Shown here: positions 27,686-37,508 of the stretch, one piece after another
How the letters are laid out: the number at the start of each line of letters is the position of its first letter
Position numbering within the stretch: position 1 is the stretch's first letter
NCBI GenBank assembly: GCA_963752815.1
Contig: CAVVZI010000015.1
Location: 1,054,001-1,118,000 of the forward strand
Direction of reading: 5' to 3'
Length of the DNA: 64,000 nucleotides
Origin: Sva-07 sp963752815
GTDB lineage: Bacteria; Actinomycetota; Acidimicrobiia; Acidimicrobiales; Ilumatobacteraceae
The notes under the pieces: generated by a model
Seen by the model: only the letters and a program-made list of their open reading frames with translations
What the model was told of the DNA's origin: nothing
Databases searched by the model: none
Made by a program: the position numbers and the translations under genes

Positions 27686-29819
27686 TCAGAACAGTTCGAC
27701 GTCTCCGAGGCGGAGTTTCCAGTTCGGCAGTGGCGGCGGACCGTGGTCGGCGAGGGCTCGCCACGTGAGGATCGGGCCGGCGTTGGGCAGGGGGAGGAAC
27801 CCGTGAGCGCGGGTCGGGTGCGCCGAGGCGCAGCGCGTACGTCGCGTCGAGCTCACGTGCGATCCGGCCAGCCAGCCGGTCTGCTCGCTCTCGCGCTGCC
27901 GAACCGGTCGGCCACGACCAGCTCGCTGGCATCCCCGCGACGGCGCAGCCGAACAACGATGCTGGCGTGCTCGTCGTGGACGATCCGGTAGTGCAGGTCG
28001 TGCAGGCCGTACCGCCACCGCAGCACGTGGTCGTCGAGGTCGGTACGCAGTGCCCGGTCCGAGTCGCCGAGGCGTTGTGGCGGTCATCGGCACCAGGGCG
28101 GTCCTCTGGCGCGACTCGTTCGAGCCAGGATGACGACCTCTTCACCGACGTCGATCGGGATCGACCAGCGGTCGGCAGGGACCCGGCTGCGAACGATCGT
28201 CAGCAGCGAGGCCGGTGACGTCGGTCGCACGGCGAGGGGGAGACGGCCGATGACGCGCCAACCCATCGCGAGGTAGCCGGGCCGGCTCTGGTCGTTCGGC
28301 GTGTTGAACACCAGGTCGACGCCTTCGTCGCGGCAGGATTGGACCGCTGCGGTGGTCAGCGCGGTGAAGAGTCCTCGCCCCCGGTGGTCCGGGTGGGTTG
28401 CGGTGTCGACGGCACGGACGGCCGACACGGTCGTCGTACCGCGACGAAAGCGCCAGCGCATGAAGAGCCGGACGCCGACGATCTCGCCATCGGCTACCGC
28501 CACCCACCCCGGCGAAGGGCCGAACGGGTTGTCGACGTGCTTCCAGACGAACAGCTCGGACGACCGTTCGTCGTCGGCCCATCCGAGGGACGTGCCGAGG
28601 AGGTCGAGCACGGAGGACCGGTCGGCGTCGACCATCTGCCGGATCTCGTATCCCGCCGGAATCTGCTGGTCGCGCCGCGGCGTGGTGCGTTTGGCATGTC
28701 GCGTGACTCCGGTGAGTTCGTCGTAGCAGGTCGTCAGACGTGCTGCAGCGCGGCCGACGTCGAAACGGTCGGCGGCGACGCGGGCTCCCGAGGCGAGCAA
28801 CGCACGTCTGTCCGGATGTCCGATCACTGCAGCCAGCCCGTCGGCGAGTGCCACCGGATCGCCCGGCGGGACGAGCACGGCACAGGTGGCATCGAGGTGC
28901 TCGGCGACCCCGCCGACAGCGGTCGCCACGATCGGCAGTCCGAGTGCCAGCGCTTCCATCACCGCAACGGGGAGCCCTTCCCACGCCGACGCCAGTGTGA
29001 AGGCGTCGCACGCCGCCATCACATCGACCGCATCGGGCCGGAAGCCGAGCAGCTCGACGTGGTCACGCAAGCCCGAGCTCGTCGCGCCGGCGAGTGATGT
29101 CCGCCTCGAGCGGGCCCTGACCGACCGCGACGATCCGGAACCGCACGCCACGGTCGACGAGGAGGCGGGCCGCGGCGAGCAGGTTGGGATAGTCCTTCTG
29201 CGGACGGAGATTCGCCACGGTGCCGATCACGAACTCGTCCGGGTCGATGCCGAGACGGGCGCGCATCGCGGTCCGGACCGCGGGAGGTCGTGCCGCGACA
29301 GCCGCGACGTCGATGCCGTGCACCAGCACCTCGGCGCGAGCGGCGGCGGGTCCGGACATCGACGCCCGCACCTCCTCGGTGACGGCGAACGTCGCCGCAT
29401 CGAGCCGGCCGGTGAGGCGGTTCGCCCACCGCGTCACCGGGTGGTGCGAGCTCCAGGTGTTGTGCTCCGTCGAGACGGTGACCGGCCGCCGATCGGCGGG
29501 CACCGTGCGGGCGAGGAGACGGGCGGCGGCGGCCGGTACCGGTGAGTGGGCGTGGACGACATCGAAGCCGCCGTCGTCGGCGGTGAGCAGCTGTCGGAGG
29601 CGGAGCGGCCACGCCACGATCGCGGTCGCGTCGGGACAAGCAGACGGTACGCACGCCCGCCGATTCCAATTGATCAGTGAGGTGGTCCTTCCACGGCAGG
29701 ACGTAGGCGGCGGTGAGATCGAACCGGTCGGGATCGAGCCGGCGCGCGACTTCGACGAGGAGCCGTTCCGCCCCGCCCGGACCGAGGCCCTTGGTCAGCC
29801 AGAGCACTCGGGTCGGCAC
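27686..29819 (-). CDS. GT4 glycosyltransferase fused to a GNAT-like acetyltransferase, several frameshifts
   Basis: The N-terminus (GTG 29819, TACCGT 7 nt upstream) is VPTRVLWLTKGLGPGGAERLL. It continues in other frames with FDVVHAHSPVPAAAARLLA, FVIGTVANLRPQKDYPNLL and, from about 29,080, the GT4 donor-binding signature AWEGLPVAVMEALALGLPIVA. Without any stop, the same frame passes into a GNAT-type acyltransferase: VRAVDTATHPDHRGRGLFTAL, ending in another frame with GPILTWRALADHG and DVELF at 27686. Breaks lie near 29,625, 29,075, 28,095 and 27,930. The GT half should transfer a sugar from an NDP donor; the GNAT half may acylate it. The join near 28,650 lies inside one uninterrupted frame, so the fusion may be real. 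Confidence 0.65.
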
Positions 29820-29826
29820 CGGTGAG

Positions 29827-29836
29827 ACGGTAGCGT
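29827..29836. promoter_or_regulatory. Overlapping divergent -10 boxes
   Basis: TACCGT on the minus strand (29827-29832) serves the GT4/GNAT gene at 29819 with a 7-nt gap. TAGCGT on the plus strand (29831-29836) serves the MauE-like gene at 29846 with a 9-nt gap. The two boxes share the bases TA at 29831-29832, so the two promoters can hardly fire at the same time. Confidence 0.55.
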
Positions 29837-29845
29837 TCGCCACTC

Positions 29846-30307
29846 GTGAGCGAGCAGCAACGATGGTCCCGTCGCACCGCCGCACTCAGCGGCGCGCCAA
29901 GCCCGCTCGGGATGCTCGCTGTGGACGTGATCGGCCGCATCGCCTCGATCGGACTCGGCGTCATGTTCGTCGTCAGCGGCGGCTTCAAGCTCGCCGACGG
30001 GCCGGCCTGGCCGAAGATGGCGGCCGACCTCGGTGTGTCGCGGCCGTTGGCGCTCGCGGTGCCGTGGTACGAGGTCGTGCTCGGCGCGCTTCTCATCTCG
30101 GGCATCATCAGCCCGTGGGCGGAGATCGCCGCCACCGTCACGCTGCTCGCGTTCACGGTGGTGATCGTGCATCGGCTGCTCGACGGGTCGCGTCCGCCGT
30201 GCGCCTGTTTCGGCTCCCGCTCGAAGAGGCCGCTCGGTCGCCGCCAGGTGGCCCGCAACGTCGTCCTCCTCGCGGTCGCGCTGATCGCGGTCGCCGGCGC
30301 GGCGTAG
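29846..30307 (+). CDS. MauE/DoxX-like membrane protein
   Basis: 153 residues with four predicted transmembrane helices (first IASIGLGVMFVVSGGFKLA). A CACFGS motif after helix 3 is typical of the MauE/DoxX-related family. Members are thought to take part in thiol-disulfide or quinone-linked redox steps in the membrane; a specific role is not known. GTG 29846 is probably leaderless. The gene sits between two polysaccharide genes. Confidence 0.75.
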   Translation: MSEQQRWSRRTAALSGAPSPLGMLAVDVIGRIASIGLGVMFVVSGGFKLADGPAWPKMAADLGVSRPLALAVPWYEVVLGALLISGIISPWAEIAATVTLLAFTVVIVHRLLDGSRPPCACFGSRSKRPLGRRQVARNVVLLAVALIAVAGAA

Positions 30308-30353
30308 CGCGACCTACCCGGCGCATCGTGTGCCGGTCGGTAGCATCCGCGGC

Positions 30354-31442
30354 GTGCGAGTCCTCGTCACCGGTGGTGCCGGATTCATCGGGTCGAACCT
30401 GTGCCGGCGGTTGGCGAGCGGCGAGGTGGCCGGCATCGACGCCGTGATCGCGCTCGACGACCTCTCGACCGGGTTCGCCCACAACCTCGACGGCGTCGAC
30501 GTCGACCTCGTCAACGGCTCGATCCTCGACCCCGATGCACTGCGACGGGCGAGTTCGGGAGCCACCGCGATCGTGCACCTCGGCGCGCTCGGCTCGGTGC
30601 CGCGCAGCGTCGCCGACCCGGTCGCCACTCACCTCGCCAATGCCAGCGGCACCGTCGCCGTCCTCGAGGTGGCCCGCCAACTCGACGCCCACGTGGTGGT
30701 CGCGTCGTCGAGCAGCGTGTACGGCGCCACGCCCACCCTGCCCAAGCGCGAGGACCTCGCGACCCGGCCGATGTCGCCGTACGCCGCCAGCAAGCTGGCG
30801 ACCGAGGCCTACACGAACGCCTACTTCCACAGCTACGGGCTCGACACCCTGGCGTTCCGGTTCTTCAACGTCTTCGGCCCGCGCCAGCCGGCGGGGCACG
30901 CGTACGCGGCCGTCGTGCCGGCCTTCGTCGACGCCGCCCTCGAGGGTCGGCCGCTGAGGATCCACGGCGACGGAACCCAGAGTCGCGACTTCACCTTCGT
31001 CGACACCGTGACCTCGACGATCGCGGATGCGCTCGCGCGACGGGTCAGCGACCCCGACCCGGTCAACCTGGCGTTCGGCACCCGCACGGACCTGCTCACC
31101 CTGATCGACCTGATCGAGCAGCAGCTCGGACACCCGGTCGATCGTGAGCACGTCGAACCTCGCCCCGGCGACGTCCCTCACTCGCAGGCCGACGGGTCAC
31201 GGCTGCAGTACCTGTTCCCGGACATCGACCCGGTCCCCCTCGAAGTTGGACTGGCGGCAACGGTCGCCTGGATGCGCTCGACCCGCGGACGCGAGTCACC
31301 GGCCCTAGCAACTGAACGAGTGGGTTCTCAGGTGCAGGTCGGCGCACCGTTGCAGGGTGTGCTGGTCGCCGACGGGAACGTGATGACTTCATGCGGTCGC
31401 CACGCACGTGCCCGTCGTCGAAGAAGGTGTTCGTCACGGTGA
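30354..31442 (+). CDS. NAD-dependent nucleotide-sugar epimerase/dehydratase
   Basis: Extended short-chain dehydrogenase: Rossmann start VRVLVTGGAGFIGSN, catalytic Ser in SSSSVYG, the YAASK motif (SPYAASKLATE), then FFNVFGPRQ and DFTFVDTV. The nearest functional class is UDP-glucose or UDP-GlcNAc 4-epimerase-like. GTG 30354 follows TAGCAT by 7 nt (leaderless). The last 40-45 residues (GRESPALATERVG...) look non-native and overlap the convergent gene; a one-base shift would end the protein at a TAG near 31,303. Confidence 0.85.
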   Translation: MRVLVTGGAGFIGSNLCRRLASGEVAGIDAVIALDDLSTGFAHNLDGVDVDLVNGSILDPDALRRASSGATAIVHLGALGSVPRSVADPVATHLANASGTVAVLEVARQLDAHVVVASSSSVYGATPTLPKREDLATRPMSPYAASKLATEAYTNAYFHSYGLDTLAFRFFNVFGPRQPAGHAYAAVVPAFVDAALEGRPLRIHGDGTQSRDFTFVDTVTSTIADALARRVSDPDPVNLAFGTRTDLLTLIDLIEQQLGHPVDREHVEPRPGDVPHSQADGSRLQYLFPDIDPVPLEVGLAATVAWMRSTRGRESPALATERVGSQVQVGAPLQGVLVADGNVMTSCGRHARARRRRRCSSR

Positions 31443-31895
31443 TCCCGGCGCACGAACGGGAGACGGGCACGCCCGCAAAGTTCAGACAGGTGATTTGCAC
31501 GACGACGGGCACGGTCGAGGACCACAGATCTGGCCGGCCGGATCCGTGGCGATGATCGTGCCAACAGGCGGGCTGACCAGCTCGACAGCTCGCTGTCGGT
31601 ACCGCACGGACAAGTGATCCGGCTGGCCGAGACGTGATGCCGACGAACCGCCACACGTGGATCTGACCGTCACGTCCGCCACGGCAAGTGCGACTCGCAA
31701 CGGATCTGCGACCTGCGGCCGTCTGATCCGGCAGGCGGCGCGCACGACAGGGTGCAGGCCGTCTGCGCAGATGCAGTCTGGGACATGACCGACGGGCGCG
31801 GTCCACACGAGCGCTCCGGCCACCGCTGCCTTACGCAAGGCAGCTCGACGGTCGACACCGCGTTCAATGGACTCGTCGTCGCTCGCGGTGCTCAC
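31328..31895 (-). CDS. Tat-signal cysteine-containing exported protein, multiple frameshifts
   Basis: The GTG 31895 start gives a short acidic leader and a twin-arginine signal: IERGVDRRAALRKAAVAGAL then VWTAP, followed in the next frame by MSQTASAQ. Downstream, pieces in three frames carry CTLSCAPPAGS, CLNFAGVPVSRSCAGITVT and the C-terminus TPCNGAPTCT ending at 31328. The signal is very similar to that of the gene at 45.1 kb. The mature domain, perhaps 150 residues with many cysteines, is not recognised. Either the gene is decaying or the sequence is poor here. Confidence 0.5.
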
Positions 31896-32238
31896 GAGCG
31901 CGCCTCGCTCGCGGCGTGTTGCACTGGCGAGTCAGCGAACAGTTGTCGAAGAGGCGTTCACGGTCATCGAGGGTTCCTCTCGTGTCCGGTAAGCCGCGGC
32001 TGCTACCGCAGCGGCGAGGTCACGTCGCGGCACATGACCAGCATAGACGATCTGCACCGCAGCAGCCTGTTGACGTCGGCCGTGCGATCGCCGCCAGGCC
32101 GTCGCCGTCATCCTCGGCGATCCCGGCGGATGCGGCGGACAGTCGGGCATGACGCGCAGCCGCTCTCTTCGGTGACCGGATCCCTGGCCCAACTCCCCAA
32201 GTATCCTTCGGCATCTGAATCAATGGCGAGGCGTGTGA
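31896..32238. other. Gene-poor upstream region with a possible 11-codon leader
   Basis: No long gene seen. On the minus strand a mini-ORF MTVNASSTTVR (31932-31967) has GAGGAA 5-6 nt before its ATG, and it lies 37 bp ahead of the Tat-signal gene. It may be a leader peptide, or the true N-terminus of that gene if the intervening sequence holds indels. Confidence 0.35.
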
Positions 32239-34134
32239 ATGTGCGGCATCGCCGGTGCCACGCGCCTCGACGGTGACATCGATCGCCCGCTCATCGCGGC
32301 AGTCGAGGCGATGGGCCGATGCCTTCGGCACCGTGGTCCGGACAGCGACGGATTGCTGGCCGACGGCCCGGTCGCGTTTGCTCACCGGCGACTCGCGATC
32401 ATCGACCTCAGCGAAGGCGGGGCGCAGCCCCAGGAATCGGCGTCCGGGCGGTTCGTCATCACGTTCAACGGCGAGATCTACAACTACGAGGCGCTGGGCG
32501 ATCGCCTCCGCGCGACGCGGCTGGCGCAATCGAACCGACTCCGACACCGAAGTGCTGCTCGAAGCCATCGAACGTTGGGGGTTGCAGCGGGTGCTCGACG
32601 TGGCCGATGGCATGTTTGCCTTCGCCGTGTTCGACCGACGCGAGCGCCGCCTACGCTCGTTCGCGACCGTTTCGGAGAGAAGCCGCTCAACTTCTGCGTG
32701 CAGGACAACACGGTGTACTTCGCGTCGGAGATCCGATCGTTCGAGCAAGTACCGGGGCTGCGGCTGTCCGTCGACCACGATGCACTCGCCGACTACTTTC
32801 GGTACAACCACATTCCGGGGACGGCGACCATCTACCGCGAGGTCCGCCGTCTGGCCCCTGCCACGACCATCGACTTCTGGGCCGACGGACGCGCCAACAC
32901 GTCGTTGCCGACCACCTACTGGACTCCTCCGCCCTGGCAGCCCGATGCCGTCCAGCCGAACCGCGCGACCCGTCCGAGCTGTCTGCAACTGCTCGACATC
33001 TCGACTCGCAATCGACTCGTGTCGGACCGACCGCTCGGCGCCTTCCTGTCGGGCGGCATCGACTCGTCGTTGACGTGCGCGCTCGCTGCCCCCCATGTGT
33101 CAGGAGCACTCAAGACGTTCACGATGGGCTGGGACAATCATGAGTACGACGAGTCCGACCAAGCGGCGCTGGTCGCCTCTGCGCTCGGTGCGGAGCACCA
33201 CGAGATCAGATTGTCGCGCGACGATGTCGTCCACGAGGCAAGACGACTCGCAGCCGTGATGGACGAACCGTTCGCCGACTCATCGCAGTTGGCCGTTCAA
33301 CTGGTTGCTGCGGCCGCCCGCGAAAAGGTGGTCGTTGCGATCTCGGGTGATGGCGGCGACGAGCTCTTCGGTGGCTACAACCGGCACCGATGGTTGCTGA
33401 AGGTATCGACGATGCAGGCGCGCCTACCGGGCTGGTCGAGACGGTCGGTAGCCGCACTCACGCGCCATGCCGCGCCGACGGCCGAGTGGGTCACGAGACC
33501 GCTCCCACACACGCGGCGTCCGCGACTCGTCGGCGACAAGATGCGCAAGTTCGCCGACGCGCTCGGATCCGACACCGTCGCCGAGTCGTATCAGCAGGTG
33601 ATCGCCAAGAACGCGCAGTTCGGGACCGAGCGGCCGCTCACCGCACCGATCGCCGCCGGTCTCAATTCTGCCGATCCCGATCACCTTCTGTGGGCGCTCC
33701 GCGCCGCCGATCTCGTCGGCTACATGTGCGACGACGTGCTGACGAAGGTCGACCGCGGGACGATGTCGGTATCGCTCGAGTCGCGGACGCCGTTCCTCAA
33801 CAGAGAGTTGGTGGAATTCGCGCTCGCGATGCCCCGCGACCAACTGATGGGCGACGGCGGAGGCAAGCAACCGCTGCGCGACTTGCTGGGGCAGCTCCTG
33901 CCGAGCGTGGACTTCAACCGAGCCAAATCCGGCTTCGGAGTTCCAATCGCCGACCTGCTTCGTCGTGAGCTGAACGCTGACCTCCGTGATGCGATCACCA
34001 CCAACGGGACATCGAAGTTTCGTTTCGAGTACGACTGGTCCAGCGAGTTGGCTGACCTTGAAGCGGGTGACGATTCCTCAGCGCCTCTGTTGTGGTCGCT
34101 GCTCATGCTCGAATATTGGGGCCACGGTCGGTAA
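32239..34134 (+). CDS. Asparagine synthetase B-like amidotransferase, internally frameshifted
   Basis: 631 residues, normal length. Class II glutaminase start MCGIAGAT with the nucleophile Cys2, GEIYNY, then the PP-loop SGGIDSSL of the synthetase domain, ISGDGGDELFGGYNRH, KVDRGTMS and SRTPFLNREL. Between about 32,525 and 32,665 the residues are nonsense in this frame, while another frame there reads SDTEVLLEAIERWGLQRVLDV. A pair of compensating indels therefore keeps the frame open. Such AsnB homologues in polysaccharide clusters amidate sugar acids; in lasso-peptide clusters they close the ring. Context favours the polysaccharide role. Confidence 0.85.
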   Translation: MCGIAGATRLDGDIDRPLIAAVEAMGRCLRHRGPDSDGLLADGPVAFAHRRLAIIDLSEGGAQPQESASGRFVITFNGEIYNYEALGDRLRATRLAQSNRLRHRSAARSHRTLGVAAGARRGRWHVCLRRVRPTRAPPTLVRDRFGEKPLNFCVQDNTVYFASEIRSFEQVPGLRLSVDHDALADYFRYNHIPGTATIYREVRRLAPATTIDFWADGRANTSLPTTYWTPPPWQPDAVQPNRATRPSCLQLLDISTRNRLVSDRPLGAFLSGGIDSSLTCALAAPHVSGALKTFTMGWDNHEYDESDQAALVASALGAEHHEIRLSRDDVVHEARRLAAVMDEPFADSSQLAVQLVAAAAREKVVVAISGDGGDELFGGYNRHRWLLKVSTMQARLPGWSRRSVAALTRHAAPTAEWVTRPLPHTRRPRLVGDKMRKFADALGSDTVAESYQQVIAKNAQFGTERPLTAPIAAGLNSADPDHLLWALRAADLVGYMCDDVLTKVDRGTMSVSLESRTPFLNRELVEFALAMPRDQLMGDGGGKQPLRDLLGQLLPSVDFNRAKSGFGVPIADLLRRELNADLRDAITTNGTSKFRFEYDWSSELADLEAGDDSSAPLLWSLLMLEYWGHGR

Positions 34135-34293
34135 GCGACGTCCCCCAGCGGATCCTCTGTCGCGGTGAAGGGTCTGCTGTCGGGTGTCTCATTGTACGTA
34201 TGCGGCCGCGGCGGGCTATCTACCTCTCTAGGTCGGCTCCGGGCATCATGGACGCGACGGCGCTGATCTCGACCTCATGAAACGTGTGCTCAC

Positions 34294-34890
34294 GTGAGCG
34301 GCTTCGAGGACGTCAACGATCTCCCTACCAGGGGAGTCAAAGATCTCTCTGCCAGGAACTGGTTACGGCACGTACTTGCCCCGACGCAGCGAATCCTCGC
34401 CCGCCGCGACTACCGGCTCGTCTACGACGTCACCATCGCGCCCGGTCGCCCGCGAGGACGGCCGCGACTGGCCGCCGACCGCCGAGACGATGATCGGCCT
34501 CAAGCGGCTCGACAACCTCCAACATTGCGTCGAGACAGTCCTCGCCGACGACGTGCCCGGTGACCTGATCGAAACGGGCGTCTGGCGCGGTGGGGCGTCG
34601 ATCCTCATGCGAGCGGTGCTCGCCGCCCATGAGGTCACCGACCGCACCGTGTGGCTCGCCGACTCATTCCAAGGTTTGCCCCCGTCGACACATCCTGTCG
34701 ATGTCGCCGAAGGGATCAAGCTCGACGGCATCCCCACGCTGGAGGTTTCCGAGGAATCGGTTCGAGCCAACTTCGCCCGCTACGGGCTCCTCGACGACCA
34801 GGTGCGTTTCCTGGTCGGCTGGTTCAAGGACACGCTGCCCGGTGCCCCAATCGAGCAGCTTGCGGTAGCCCGTCTTGACGGTGACCTCAC
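34294..34890 (+). pseudogene. TylF/MycF-family O-methyltransferase, 3'-truncated and frameshifted
   Basis: GTG 34294 begins VSGFEDVNDLPTRGVKD; after a frame change near 34,440 it continues with TAETMIGLKRLDNLQ, DLIETGVWRGGASILMRAV, WLADSFQGLPP and ending VARLDGDL. This is the SAM-binding core of macrocin-type sugar O-methyltransferases. The family's remaining C-terminal part, roughly 60-70 residues after the RLDGDLY motif, is missing. The sequence switches abruptly into the end of the opposite-strand nucleotidyltransferase gene at about 34,890. It is unlikely to be active as it stands. Confidence 0.7.
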
Positions 34891-34891
34891 G

Positions 34892-35988
34892 TCACGGCGC
34901 TCGACGGACGAACGCCATCGCTCCGCTCCGAACGCGTTCGAAGGTCCGCCGAACGCGATGTCGCTGCGGTTCGCCGCTGGGAAGGCCGAGCGCGAGGAGG
35001 TACGCCGGCACCTGGTGCCACGGGAGCGCGGGACCGCGGTGAGGGCCTGTTCGCGGAACGGGCGCTCGGCGGTGAACACGGCGATCGCCTTGGCGTCGCG
35101 CCGGTCGATCTCGTGACCAGCGGCCCACTGCTGCGCCGGGTGCGCGATCTCGATCTCCAAGCGTTGCCAGGCCTGGACGATCCCGCTGGCAACGACTGCG
35201 TCGACCCGCCAGCGCTCGGCTGTCCGCACCGTGTCCTCCCAGTCGACGCGCGACACCAGGAGCAGCTGGGCGACGTCGCGGGCGACTCGCAATCCCGAGA
35301 AGCCGCCGAGGACCAGGTGATGGCAGGCGTGAAGGAGTCGATCGGGCCCGGCGAGCACGGGGATCGAGCGACCAGCGAGGGTGATCGAGTCGGCCCGCTC
35401 GAACAGCTCCTCCATGCGGGAGCGCACGCCGAACCGTCCGATGGCGAACCGGCGATGGAGATCGATCTCCCACTCCCGGGCGTCGATCATCGTCGCCCCC
35501 TTGCCAAAGCGCCGGTCGTAGCCGGCGCGGAGCTCCGGGCTGGGCCGGCGGAAGTCGGACTCGCGCATTGCGTCGAGCGTGCGATCCCAATCCTCCGGAT
35601 GGATGACGATGTCGACGTCCCCGAAGGTCCGCATCGCGAGCAGGTCGCGATAGTCGAGGTGGGCGAGCGCGGCTCCCTTCGTCAACCGCCAACGCACGCC
35701 GGCGTCGTCGAGCACCGCCGCGGTGCGAACGGCGTACGCCTCGATCAGCACCACGGCCGCCAGCTCGTCCTGCCATGCGGCGACCAGGGTCTCGCTGATC
35801 TCGTCGTCGGCCTCGACCGGCCCCTCCAGCACGGCTGCGGCGAGGAACCCGGTCATGCGATCGAACCGTGCCCGGGCCAGCACGTCGGAGGCCACGTCGG
35901 GTTCGATCTCGGCATGCCACACGTCGACCGGAAGACCGAGTCGGGCTGCGGCTCGGATGGCAGCAGGGACGGGACGCGGGTCAGCCAC
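34892..35988 (-). CDS. Nucleotidyltransferase-family protein (HPr-rel-A/PqqD-associated type), one frameshift
   Basis: About 365 residues. GTG 35988 overlaps the PqqD gene stop by 8 bp. The nucleotidyltransferase fold core is WRLTKGAALAHLDY followed by MRTFGDVDIVIHPEDW with the D-x-D pair, then ATMIDAREWEIDLHRRFA and HACHHLVLGGF. The frame changes near 35,035 and the C-terminus ALPWHQVPAYLLALGL leads to the stop at 34892. Members of this family (NTP_transf_5 type) occur beside PqqD and HprK-like proteins in polysaccharide and RiPP loci. Their substrate is not established. Confidence 0.75.
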
Positions 35989-36286
35989 CTCGATCGCTCC
36001 CGGTGATGACGACGTACCCCGAGGCGACCATCTCGCTGAGAAACGGGGTGATGTCGGACAGGATCTGCTCGCGTGCGACGCCGTGGCGGTGCGACAGGAT
36101 GTCGGCGAGTTCGCCGACGGCGATCGGTTGCTCGAGTTCGACCCAGATCTCGAACGCCGGCCCCGAGGCGCGCCGCAGTTCGTCATCGACGGTGGCGACC
36201 ACGAGATGGCCGGGAAAGCCTCGCCACAGCACCGCGGGACTGCGGACGAGAGCGACGACCTCGCTGATCGGCGGTGCCTCCTGCAT
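35981..36286 (-). CDS. PqqD-like small protein
   Basis: 101 residues. The pattern FEIWVELEQPIAVGELADIL then ITPFLSEMVASGYVVI matches the PqqD fold, a winged-helix-like chaperone that delivers a peptide substrate to a modifying enzyme. Here the partner would be the nucleotidyltransferase encoded next (8-bp overlap) or the kinase at 46.7-48 kb, which carries its own PqqD domain. ATG 36286 lies 44 bp after the GT4 gene stop, so it belongs to the same minus-strand operon. Confidence 0.7.
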   Translation of the reverse strand: MQEAPPISEVVALVRSPAVLWRGFPGHLVVATVDDELRRASGPAFEIWVELEQPIAVGELADILSHRHGVAREQILSDITPFLSEMVASGYVVITGSDRGG

Positions 36287-36330
36287 GTCGCCATCGTCGC
36301 ACGACGACCCGTCGGGGGTGGAGACGTCGG

Positions 36331-37508
36331 TCAGATCGGTGGGTCGAAGACGATGTGCTTGCGCCGGGCGATGTCGGCGTAGGCGACCAGCACGCGCCGG
36401 ACGACCTCCCGCTCGTCGAACTCTCGCCGGGCCTTGTCGACCGCACGCCGGCCGAGGGCGGCACGGCGATCGGGCGCGCCGATCAGATCGAGGATCGCGA
36501 CCCGCAGTCCATCCGGGTCACCGGCAGTCACGAGGGTGCCCGTCGACCCGTCGTCGACGACCTGGCGGCAGCCGCGGATGTCGGTGGCCACGACCGGGAG
36601 CCCGGACGCAGCCGCCTCCATCGCGGCGCGCGGCTGGCCCTCACGGTGCGAGGCGAGCACGAACAGGTCGAAGGCGCCGAGGAGATCGTCGACGTCGGAG
36701 CGGTGACCGAGGAACACCACGCCGTCCGCCGCCGCTCGCGCGATGAGCTCGGCCGAGAGCGCGTCGGGCTTGTCGGGGTCGTCGCCACCCACCACGACCA
36801 GGCGGACGTCGGGTGCCAGCCCCGGACGGCCTCGAACAGCTCGGGGTAGCCCTTCTCGGCGACGAGCCGTCCGACGGTCCCGACCACGACCGTGTCGTCG
36901 TCGGCTCCCCACTCCGCACGCAGCGACCGACGCTGGTCGGGGGTGAGCCGGCCGGGGCGGAATCGGTCGAGGTCGACCCCGTTGCCGAGGTGGCGCACCT
37001 TCGAGCGCGCCGCCAGCCGGAACCGACGGATCGTTTCGACGTCCTCGGTGTTCTGCACCAGCTCCATGTCCGACCAGCGAGATGCGAACGCCTCCAGCCC
37101 GTAGACGACGGCCCGGCGCGTCCACGGATCGTCGGCGGTCGCGTAGAGCCCGTGCACCGTGTTGACCACGATCGGGACGCGCGCCATCCGGCCGACGACC
37201 CGGCCGTACAACCCGGGCTTGGGGTTGTGCGTGTGGAGCACGGTGGGCCGCTCACGGCGCAGCACCCGCCACAGCTCGACCGCCGCTCGGAGATCGGCGA
37301 CCGGGTTCCAACCGCGGGTCGACGTCGACAGCGCGATGTGGCGGGCGCCGCGCCGCTCGACGTCGTCCACGAACGGCCCGCCAGAACTGATCCCGATCGC
37401 CTCACCACCGGCGTCGAGGACGGCGTCGAGTTGCGGACCGAGCAGCAGCGCGAGGCTCATGTCGATCGTGGTGAGGTGCGCGACGCGCAGCGGCAGGACG
37501 CGACTCAC
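36331..37508 (-). CDS. GT4 glycosyltransferase, one frameshift
   Basis: About 390 residues. The N-terminal domain (VLPLRVAHLTTIDMSLA, VLHTHNPKPGLYGRVVG, VNTVHGLYAT) resembles CapM/PglA-type transferases that act second, on the undecaprenyl-linked sugar. After a frame change near 36,805, VVVGGDDPDKPDALSAE, ASHREGQPRAAMEAAASGLP and the C-terminal helix follow. GTG 37508 overlaps the sugar-transferase stop (GTGA). The order initiating transferase then GT4 suits the first two assembly steps of a lipid-linked repeat unit. Confidence 0.8.
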
